A stretch of DNA of 5,380 bases from DATEEG01 sp035525055 (GTDB taxonomy: Bacteria; Actinomycetota; Acidimicrobiia; Spongiisociales; ZC4RG35): assembly GCA_035525055.1 (NCBI GenBank), contig DATLEZ010000082.1, positions 1 through 5,380 of the forward strand, in the 5' to 3' direction. Each line of letters begins with the position of its first letter. The first letter of the stretch is position 1. The notes under the pieces are model-generated. The model saw only the letters and a list, made by a program, of their open reading frames with translations, was not told the DNA's origin and searched no databases. This document shows positions 1 to 5,048 of this stretch, one piece after another. Both the position numbers and the translations under genes were made by a program.

Positions 1-1
1 G

Positions 2-307
2 TATCTGGAGCACTCACGGCTCTTCCGGTTCGGAGCGCGGGGGAGCGAACGTCACTACTACCTGGGCTCGGCTGACCTGATGCCTCGCAACCTTGACCGG
101 CGGGTCGAGGCGCTGGCACCGATCCTCGACCCCGACCTCCAGTTCCGCGTCGACGAGATCCTCGATGTGCTGCTCGCCGACGATGTCCTCGCATGGGAAC
201 TCGACGCGGAAGGCAGTTGGCACCGCCTGGCCCCCACAGCGGGGATCGACTCCCACGTCACCCTCCAGGATCTGGCCATCACACGATCCAAAGTGACCGG
301 CACCTGA
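2..307 (+). CDS. ppk1: Polyphosphate kinase 1, C-terminal fragment (5' end outside window)
   Basis: This is the last 101 codons of a Ppk1-type polyphosphate kinase, the enzyme that reversibly transfers the gamma-phosphate of ATP to a growing polyphosphate chain. The reading frame is open from base 2 to a TGA at 305-307. The visible part begins YLEHSRLFRF and continues through YYLGSADLMPRNLDRRVEAL, which matches the well-conserved last portion of the family's C-terminal phospholipase-D-like catalytic domain (typically FLEHSR...ADWMPRNLDRRVE). The tail then has the usual helical stretch and an AWELDAEGSWHRL segment followed by about 20 further residues. The catalytic histidines lie upstream and cannot be checked. 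An internal ATG at base 80 is not a start, since the conserved sequence runs through it. It sits 323 bases ahead of pstS on the same strand, which places phosphate storage next to uptake. The family call is confident; whether the whole gene is intact is unknown. Confidence 0.93.
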   Translation, partial: YLEHSRLFRFGARGSERHYYLGSADLMPRNLDRRVEALAPILDPDLQFRVDEILDVLLADDVLAWELDAEGSWHRLAPTAGIDSHVTLQDLAITRSKVTGT

Positions 308-327
308 GCGAATGGCGGGCGACTTCT

Positions 328-356
328 CTCCCACCGGAGCGCAGCGAAGGGGGGAG
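328..356 (+). repeat. Stem-loop element A in the ppk-pstS gap
   Basis: CTCCCACC at 328-335 can pair with GGGGGGAG at 349-356, giving seven pairs and one A-G mismatch, around a 13-base loop GGAGCGCAGCGAA. The loop resembles the reverse complement of the loop in the hairpin at 482-511, so the two look like related elements in opposite orientation. It begins 20 bases after the ppk stop and has no T-run behind it, so a terminator role is weak. It may be a short dispersed palindromic repeat or an mRNA 3'-end structure. Confidence 0.45.
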
Positions 357-454
357 TACCGGCGACGCAGGAGCCGGGGAGGGGGCAGGTTCCCTCCGAC
401 GGTGCTCGGGTCGCGACCGCTCTCAACTTGATGCTCGCGATCCCCCTTACCTCT

Positions 455-484
455 CCGCCCTCGGAGGGCGGGCAGGGACTTTTC
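455..484 (+). terminator. Candidate intrinsic terminator after ppk
   Basis: CCGCCCT at 455-461 pairs perfectly with AGGGCGG at 465-471 around a CGG loop, and a short TTTT run follows at 480-483. The T-run is short and separated from the stem by about eight bases, so this is a less than ideal intrinsic terminator. It is the best candidate in the 323-base gap and would isolate ppk from the PHO-box promoter downstream. GGGA at 475-478 can also pair with TCCC at 483-486, so alternative folds exist here. Confidence 0.45.
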
Positions 485-511
485 CCCCATTCGACTTCGT
501 CTCTGGGGGAA
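482..511 (+). repeat. Stem-loop element B in the ppk-pstS gap (inverted relative of element A)
   Basis: TTCCCCCA at 482-489 pairs perfectly with TGGGGGAA at 504-511, an 8-bp stem. Inside the 14-base loop GAC at 493-495 can pair with GTC at 499-501. Read on the minus strand the loop contains GAGACGAAGTCGAA, close to GAGCGCAGCGAA in element A. It ends 9 bases before the first PHO half-site. It may act as part of the ppk transcript end, or be one half of a REP/BIME-like pair; the sequence alone does not decide. Confidence 0.45.
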
Positions 512-520
512 CATTGATAA

Positions 521-542
521 GTTCACCTTCCGTTCACTTTGG
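521..542 (+). promoter_or_regulatory. PHO box 1: direct repeat of GTTCAC half-sites, 11-bp period
   Basis: GTTCACC starts at 521 and GTTCACT at 532, exactly 11 bases apart. This matches the actinobacterial PhoP operator unit described in Streptomyces (11-nt direct repeats, G-G/T-TCA core). The second half-site, GTTCACTTTGG, differs from that consensus at one position only. Response regulators of the PhoB/PhoP family bind such repeats and activate transcription under phosphate limitation, which is what a pst operon needs. A weak -10-like GTTAAT lies at 555-560, the right side and rough distance for a PhoP-activated promoter that lacks a good -35. A start near 567 would then give a leader of about 65 bases. 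The operator call is firm by pattern; the start site is inferred. Confidence 0.8.
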
Positions 543-589
543 CTTCCCGGCGCGGTTAATCGGGGTTCGTACCTTGCTTCTCAGCCTGA

Positions 590-611
590 GTTCATCTCAG
601 GTTCACGAATC
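590..611 (+). promoter_or_regulatory. PHO box 2: second direct repeat of GTTCA half-sites, next to the pstS ribosome site
   Basis: GTTCATC starts at 590 and GTTCACG at 601, again with exact 11-bp spacing. The box ends only 3 bases before the pstS Shine-Dalgarno sequence, so it probably lies inside the transcribed leader if box 1 drives the promoter. It could extend cooperative binding, serve a second promoter, or hold the response regulator downstream of the start site. The 6-bp inverted repeat at 585-601 overlaps it. Confidence 0.7.
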
Positions 612-614
612 GAT

Positions 615-620
615 AAGGAG
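615..620 (+). promoter_or_regulatory. Ribosome binding site of pstS
   Basis: AAGGAG lies 10 bases upstream of the ATG at 631. It fixes the pstS start at 631: the same frame stays open upstream to before base 200, but that extension would run over the ppk end and both PHO boxes and would bury the lipoprotein signal peptide in the interior. Confidence 0.8.
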
Positions 621-630
621 CATTAGAAGT

Positions 631-1695
631 ATGAAACTGCGATCCCGCGGTTTAATGGCGCTGATTGCCATTCTTTCTCTTGTTGTGGCTGCCTGTGGCG
701 GCGACAGCGGGGACACAACAACGACCGGAGCAACCGGGTCGGACACCACGACTACCGAGGGCGTGGGCGGCGAGACCGGTGATTTCGGTCTGCCGATCAT
801 CGACCCGCTGAGTGTGGACGCCAGCGTCGACATCGGTATCGCCGGTTCCTCGACCGTGTTCCCTCTTTCCACCGAGGTTTTGACGCAATGGATCGACGAG
901 GGCGGTCCCCAGTACACCATCGACTCGATCGGTTCGGGTGGCGGTCTGGAGCGCTTCTGCATTGAGGGAGCTTCTGACATCGCCAACGCATCCCGCCAGA
1001 TTGATGATGAGGAATTCGCCGCCTGCACCGACACATGGGGGACGGAACCAATCGAAGTGCGGGTAGGTTCGGACGCCCTGTCAGTCGTTATCAGCAACGG
1101 GAACTACTTCGCTAGTGAGTTGACTCTCGAAGAGATCGCGACCGCCTTCTCTCTGACCAGCGCGAGTGCGACATGGGCGGACGTGAACCCTGACTTCCCG
1201 GCTCATCCAATCCAGATGTTCAGCCCGGGGGCCGACTCAGGAACGTTCGACTACTTCAACGAAGTCGTCTTCGAGGAGGCCGACCCCCCACCGATCCTCT
1301 CCTCGATCGCCGAGATCGTTGGTGAGGACGACAACCTTACGGTTGTGGGAGTCGCAGAAGACGGGTGCACCGAGGGCGACCTGACATCCACCTGCGCCGT
1401 TGGATACTTCGGATACGCCTATTTCCAGGAGAACGCCGATCGCCTCCAGGTGGTGACTGTCGATGGAGTCGAGCCGAGTGCCGAGACGGTTGATGCCAAC
1501 ACGTATCCGATAGCTCGCCCGCTCTACATGTACACCTCTGACGCGGTCATCCAGGAGAAGCCCCAGGTGGCTGACTTCATGGCCTACTACCTGCAGAACG
1601 TCAACTCGCTCATCGGTCGGGTGGGTTACTTCCCGGCGCCCCAAGAGGCGCTACAAGAGGCAGCTGACAACATCGCGGCGGCTGCTGGCTGGTAA
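631..1695 (+). CDS. pstS: Phosphate-binding lipoprotein PstS of the high-affinity phosphate ABC transporter
   Basis: This 354-residue protein captures phosphate outside the membrane and hands it to the PstC-PstA channel. Residues 1-22 form a lipoprotein signal peptide (positive MKLRSR start, hydrophobic core, lipobox VAAC with Cys22 as the predicted lipidated residue). A Gly/Thr/Ser-rich flexible linker with two TTTT runs covers about 23-50. The periplasmic-binding fold follows, with the family's ligand-contact motifs: GSSTVFPLS at 72-80, SIGSGGGLERF at 99-109, DIANASRQI at 116-124 and PGADSGTFDYF at 199-209. AVGYFGYAYF at 256-265 is also typical of PstS/SphX-type proteins. Four cysteines beyond the lipobox lie at 110, 132, 246 and 255, and may form disulfides (110-132, 246-255). 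It ends with a tandem TAA TAA and is separated from pstC by a hairpin. Expression is expected to rise on phosphate starvation through the two PHO boxes upstream. Length fits the family. Confidence 0.94.
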   Translation: MKLRSRGLMALIAILSLVVAACGGDSGDTTTTGATGSDTTTTEGVGGETGDFGLPIIDPLSVDASVDIGIAGSSTVFPLSTEVLTQWIDEGGPQYTIDSIGSGGGLERFCIEGASDIANASRQIDDEEFAACTDTWGTEPIEVRVGSDALSVVISNGNYFASELTLEEIATAFSLTSASATWADVNPDFPAHPIQMFSPGADSGTFDYFNEVVFEEADPPPILSSIAEIVGEDDNLTVVGVAEDGCTEGDLTSTCAVGYFGYAYFQENADRLQVVTVDGVEPSAETVDANTYPIARPLYMYTSDAVIQEKPQVADFMAYYLQNVNSLIGRVGYFPAPQEALQEAADNIAAAAGW

Positions 1696-1722
1696 TAATC
1701 TCATTGCTGACCACTGCTGTGA

Positions 1723-1756
1723 GAGGTGCCCGGCCGGATTTCCGGGCGGGCACCTC
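1723..1756 (+). terminator. Intercistronic hairpin between pstS and pstC (attenuator or mRNA stabiliser)
   Basis: GAGGTGCCCG at 1723-1732 pairs perfectly with CGGGCACCTC at 1747-1756, a 10-bp stem. Beyond a G-G mismatch, CCGG at 1734-1737 pairs with CCGG at 1742-1745 around an ATTT loop. No T-run follows, so it is not a classical full terminator. Its place, 27 bases after the pstS stop and before the other operon genes, fits a partial terminator or a 3'-exonuclease block that yields more PstS than membrane components, as expected when a binding protein must exceed its channel. The structure is seen; the role is inferred. Confidence 0.65.
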
Positions 1757-1789
1757 CCCGGGTGAATTGGATAGGGACAGACGGAGACC

Positions 1790-2761
1790 ATGACGACTGA
1801 GAATCAGGTCGACCGCGATCAAGTAGCGATGAGACTGACGAAACGGCGTCGGCCTGGAGAAATGGCCATCCGCGCGTTTCTCTATCTCTGTGGTGCGCTG
1901 ACCATCGCCACCACCATTGGAATTCTCTATGAGTTGGGGACCGAATCGTTTCTCTTCTTTCAAGAGGACGAGGTCGGCCTCGTCGAATTCCTTACCGATA
2001 CTTTCTGGCAACCCCAGGTCGGTAGGTTCGGAATTGCCCCCCTCATCCTGGGAACCATGTACATCAGCGCAATCGCCATGGTGGTGGCGGTGCCACTTGG
2101 CCTACTCGCTGCCATCTATCTGGCGGAGTACTCAAGCGAACGTGTCCGCGGTTTCTTCAAGCCTGTACTCGAGATCCTGGTCGGGGTGCCGACCGTGGTA
2201 TTCGGATTCTTCGCCCTCACGTTCATGACTCCCCTGCTGCGGGCAATTTTCGGCACCAGCGTCGTTGGGTTCTTCAACGTTGCCTCTGCCGGAATCGTCG
2301 TCGGGCTGTTGATCATCCCGTTGATCAGTTCTCTCGCCGAAGACGCTTTGCGGGCAGTGCCCGACTCGCTGCGCCAGGCGGCGTATGCGCTGGGTGCTTC
2401 CAAGTTCGAGGTCTCGACCCGAATTGTGGTCCCGGCTGCCCTTTCCGGTATCGCAGCCGGATTTGTGGTCGCTATGTCTCGCGCGGTTGGCGAGACCATG
2501 GTGGTGACCCTCGCCGCGGGGGCGTCGCCGCGCAACTTCGAGCCCGGGGTCGACCCGCTTTTCGGATACATTCTCAACCCCTTCGAGGGAGCCCAGGCCA
2601 TGACCGGCTACGTTGCCATCACCGCAAACGGCGACCTCAGCTACAACACCATCGACTACAACTCGATATTCGCTATCGGATTGACCCTGTTCATCATCAC
2701 CTTCGCCCTGAACTCGTTGAGCCGGCGTTTCGTCAAGCGGTTCCGCCAGGAGTACGAATGA
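1790..2761 (+). CDS. pstC: Phosphate ABC transporter permease PstC
   Basis: This 323-residue membrane protein forms half of the phosphate channel with PstA. Hydrophobic segments suggest six membrane helices: about 28-48, 83-112, 122-150, 160-182, 212-242 and 291-309. The cytoplasmic EAA loop that docks onto PstB is clear at 184-215 (EDALRAVPDSLRQAAYALGA, then VVP), followed by the PstC/PstA signature SRAVGETMVV at 230-239. Length is typical. The start at 1790 has a CGGAG at 1782-1786, only 3 bases from the ATG, and a further AGGGA at 1773-1777; a later Met at codon 14 has no better site, so 1790 is preferred. The charged first 24 residues are cytoplasmic. The stop codon overlaps the pstA start in ATGA at 2758-2761. 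PstC rather than PstA follows from gene order and from the conserved GTMYISAIAMVVAVPLGLLA region. Confidence 0.95.
   Translation: MTTENQVDRDQVAMRLTKRRRPGEMAIRAFLYLCGALTIATTIGILYELGTESFLFFQEDEVGLVEFLTDTFWQPQVGRFGIAPLILGTMYISAIAMVVAVPLGLLAAIYLAEYSSERVRGFFKPVLEILVGVPTVVFGFFALTFMTPLLRAIFGTSVVGFFNVASAGIVVGLLIIPLISSLAEDALRAVPDSLRQAAYALGASKFEVSTRIVVPAALSGIAAGFVVAMSRAVGETMVVTLAAGASPRNFEPGVDPLFGYILNPFEGAQAMTGYVAITANGDLSYNTIDYNSIFAIGLTLFIITFALNSLSRRFVKRFRQEYE
2748..2752 (+). promoter_or_regulatory. Ribosome binding site of pstA inside pstC
   Basis: AGGAG lies 5 bases upstream of the pstA ATG at 2758, within the last codons of pstC. It supports the overlapping start and translational coupling between the two channel subunits. 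Confidence 0.7.
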
Positions 2762-4161
2762 GCATCTCCGCACCCGAACGCAAGGTCCGGGAGTACTTTC
2801 CCACCGAGGATGAGTATCAGGGGCTACTCGACCGCAGAAGCCGTCGCGCGCGTTTATTCCAGATGGCGTGTCTGCTTGCATTGATGATCGCCGTCGTTGC
2901 CCTCGCCACCCTTCTCTACACAATCGTCAATGACTCATTCGGTCTGGTTGCTGTCGTCAACGAACGTGACCCGGAGGCCATCGTCGCCGATCTCGGCCAC
3001 GACCCAGCGTCGGTCGATCTCGTCGATTTGGAGTTCGACGAGCTCGTCGGGCTACTGGAGGGCACCGTGGGAAGCGGGGTGGGACGCAGGCTCGAACGCG
3101 AGCAGCGCTTCTATGAAGATCGCCTCGTGTTCGAATCCGACGAGGTTTGGGACGAGATATGTTCGTCGGATGCCCCTCCGGAGGGATGCACCGCAGGGCC
3201 GCGCGACCACGCCAATGTGTACTCCCTGGTAGTGGAGCGGGTTGTAGTCCAGGATGTGATCGCGGCGTACGACCTGGTCCCTTCGCTTTTCAACCCGGAA
3301 GGCTTCGATGAAGAGATCGCAGCTGGCTTTGAGGCAGGCAGGTTCGGCGAATACACGCCTGATCAGTCGAGTGTTGAATGGCGGGCGTGGTTCAATCTCA
3401 ACTTCTTGCGATCACCACAGAGTGCGACGCCGGAGGTGGCGGGGATCCGCACTGCCATCCTCGGCTCGGCGTGGCTGGTTCTATTCACCCTGTTGTCTGC
3501 CGTCCCCGCTGGGGTTGGCGCTGCCATCTACCTGGTCGAGTATGCGAAACCGACGAGGCTCAACACCTTCATTCAGACCAACATCAATAACCTGGCCGGC
3601 GTCCCCTCCATCATCTACGGAATGCTCGGTCTTGCCGTGCTGGTGAGGATCTTCGAGCCGTTCACGTCCGGAGCGATATTTACCACCGGGGTGCCTCCTG
3701 CGGAGAACGGGAGGACGGTGCTGTCGGCCGGGCTCACCCTCGGCCTGCTCGCCTTGCCTGTGGTGATCATCAGTGCTCAGGAGGCGTTGCGGGCGGTGCC
3801 CGATTCTCTCCGGCATGCTGGATTGGCATTAGGTGCCACCCGCTGGCAGACCGTCCGCAGCCAGATCTTGCCGGTAGCACTTCCGGGGATCCTCACCGGG
3901 ACGATACTGGCGATGGCAAGGGCGATCGGGGAGACCGCTCCGCTGATCCTGGTCGGGGCAGCCAGCTTCATAACCTCCGACCCGACCGGCCCGTTCTCGA
4001 AGTTCACCGCGTTGCCGATCCAGATCTTTCAGTGGACCTCGTTCCCGCAGATCGAGTTCCAGAAGTTGGCAGCAGCCGCGAGTATCGCGCTGCTGCTGCT
4101 TCTGCTTACCTTGAACGCTGCTGCCGTGATCCTTCGCAACAAATACTCCAGGAGAGCCTGA
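2758..4161 (+). CDS. pstA: Phosphate ABC transporter permease PstA with a large extracytoplasmic insertion
   Basis: This 467-residue protein is the second channel subunit. It is much longer than the usual 280-300 residues. The N-terminal 33 residues are charged and cytoplasmic; helix 1 is about 35-58; then about 140 extra, acidic residues (64-205) are predicted outside the membrane before the core resumes at EWRAWFNLNFLRSP (207-220) and PEVAGIRTAILGS (225-237). The core is standard: helices at about 230-262, 276-298, 322-341, 371-404 and 436-458, the EAA loop at 342-372 (EALRAVPDSLRHAGLALGA, ending ILP) and the signature ARAIGETAPLILVG at 387-400. The insertion carries Cys135 and Cys144, which could form a disulfide. 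Longer PstA proteins are known elsewhere, for example proteobacterial ones with DUF3333; I cannot tell whether this insertion is related. The frame is continuous, with no sign of a frameshift. The start overlaps the pstC stop and has AGGAG 5 bases upstream; the stop overlaps the pstB start. Confidence 0.94.
   Translation: MSISAPERKVREYFPTEDEYQGLLDRRSRRARLFQMACLLALMIAVVALATLLYTIVNDSFGLVAVVNERDPEAIVADLGHDPASVDLVDLEFDELVGLLEGTVGSGVGRRLEREQRFYEDRLVFESDEVWDEICSSDAPPEGCTAGPRDHANVYSLVVERVVVQDVIAAYDLVPSLFNPEGFDEEIAAGFEAGRFGEYTPDQSSVEWRAWFNLNFLRSPQSATPEVAGIRTAILGSAWLVLFTLLSAVPAGVGAAIYLVEYAKPTRLNTFIQTNINNLAGVPSIIYGMLGLAVLVRIFEPFTSGAIFTTGVPPAENGRTVLSAGLTLGLLALPVVIISAQEALRAVPDSLRHAGLALGATRWQTVRSQILPVALPGILTGTILAMARAIGETAPLILVGAASFITSDPTGPFSKFTALPIQIFQWTSFPQIEFQKLAAAASIALLLLLLTLNAAAVILRNKYSRRA
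4150..4154 (+). promoter_or_regulatory. Ribosome binding site of pstB inside pstA
   Basis: AGGAG lies 6 bases upstream of the ATG at 4161. It decides the pstB start, because the same frame is open upstream to 4032 within pstA and another ATG occurs at codon 11 without a comparable site. Confidence 0.75.
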
Positions 4162-5048
4162 TGACAAATGAGACATCTATCGAGGAACCAATGACCCGCG
4201 ATACAGAGAGAGCAAAGGTTTCCCTCCCGGAGCACGCCGAGCGTCCCCACGCAGACGCTGACACAGGCGGAGTGATCGAGACCAAAGAGATGAGTGTGTA
4301 CTACGGCGACTTCATGGCGGTCGCCGACGTTTCCCTCAATTTCGTTCCGAATCACATAACCGCGCTCATCGGCCCATCCGGGTGTGGTAAGTCGACCGTG
4401 CTGCGCTCACTCAACCGGATGAATGACCTGATCGCAACTGCCAGGACCGAGGGCCAGGTCCTGTATCACGGCCAGAACATATATGAGGATCACATCGACC
4501 CGGTCGAGGTGCGCCGCACTATCGGCATGGTGTTTCAGAAGCCGAATCCGTTCCCCAAGTCGATATTCGATAACATCGCATGGGGTGCAAAGATCAATGA
4601 CTTCAAGGGGTCGAAGTCAGATCTCGATGACCTGGTCCAGGAGGCTCTGGAAAGTGCGGCGCTCTGGGATGAGGTCAAGGACAAACTCGCCGAGTCCGGA
4701 TACTCGTTGTCAGGAGGCCAACAGCAGCGTTTGTGCATTGCCCGGGCCATCGCCACCAAACCCGATGTGATTCTCATGGACGAGCCCTGCTCCTCGCTGG
4801 ACCCGATCGCAACGCTGCGCATCGAAGAGCTGATGCTCGAGTTGAAGGAGAACTACTCGATTATCATTGTGACTCACAACATGCAGCAGGCGGCGCGTGT
4901 GTCCGACAAAACAGCCTTTTTCAACGTCAAGTTGAATGAGAAGGGGATGCGCACTGGTCGCCTCGTCGAGTTCTCGCCGACCGACCAGCTGTTCACTTCG
5001 CCGACGCAGAAGGACACCGAGGATTACATAACGGGACGGTTCGGATGA
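4161..5048 (+). CDS. pstB: Phosphate ABC transporter ATP-binding protein PstB
   Basis: This 295-residue cytoplasmic ATPase powers phosphate import through PstC-PstA. All ABC motifs are intact: Walker A GPSGCGKST at 71-79, Q-loop FQKPNPFP at 125-132 (Gln126), signature LSGGQQQR at 183-190, Walker B VILMDEP at 203-209 with catalytic Glu208, D-loop SSLDP at 211-215, and switch His239 in VTHNM. The stretch SLNRMNDL after Walker A, DEPCSSLDPIAT, and the C-terminal TEDYITGRFG identify PstB specifically among ABC ATPases. It is about 35-40 residues longer than the common 250-260, because of a hydrophilic N-terminal extension (1-37) ahead of IETKEMSVYYGDF; a short insertion (about 256-265) also follows TAFFNVK. 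The ATG at 4161 overlaps the pstA TGA by one base and has a good AGGAG site. The stop overlaps the phoU start in ATGA at 5045-5048. Confidence 0.96.
   Translation: MTNETSIEEPMTRDTERAKVSLPEHAERPHADADTGGVIETKEMSVYYGDFMAVADVSLNFVPNHITALIGPSGCGKSTVLRSLNRMNDLIATARTEGQVLYHGQNIYEDHIDPVEVRRTIGMVFQKPNPFPKSIFDNIAWGAKINDFKGSKSDLDDLVQEALESAALWDEVKDKLAESGYSLSGGQQQRLCIARAIATKPDVILMDEPCSSLDPIATLRIEELMLELKENYSIIIVTHNMQQAARVSDKTAFFNVKLNEKGMRTGRLVEFSPTDQLFTSPTQKDTEDYITGRFG

Noticed and set aside
378..397. Stem-loop GGAGGG / CCCTCC with an 8-base loop
   Set aside because: Only six pairs in a very G-rich stretch, with no T-run; not distinguishable from chance.
409..418. 10-bp palindrome GGTCGCGACC
   Set aside because: Short GC-rich palindromes are expected by chance in such DNA, and it is not repeated or placed at a promoter.
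14..526. Long minus-strand open frame over the ppk end and the gap
   Set aside because: Low-complexity Arg/Gly/Pro-rich translation with no recognisable domain, opposite to a clear Ppk1 end and a hairpin-rich gap; typical of GC-rich antisense shadow.
514..542. TTGATA at 514-519 as a sigma-70 -35 box
   Set aside because: No acceptable -10 hexamer is found 16-18 bases downstream; the region fits a PHO-box promoter better.
193..630. In-frame upstream extension of pstS to a start near 193
   Set aside because: It would overlap the ppk end, run through hairpins and PHO boxes, and place the lipoprotein signal peptide internally. The ATG at 631 has a good ribosome site and signal peptide.
2132..2923. 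263-codon minus-strand open frame antisense to pstC and pstA
   Set aside because: The opposite strand codes for well-conserved permeases. The antisense translation is rich in Arg, Gly, Asp and Glu with no family signature or ribosome site.
4991..5001. GTTCACTTCGC inside pstB as a PHO half-site
   Set aside because: It is a single copy with no partner 11 bases away on either side, and it lies in conserved coding sequence (LFTSP).
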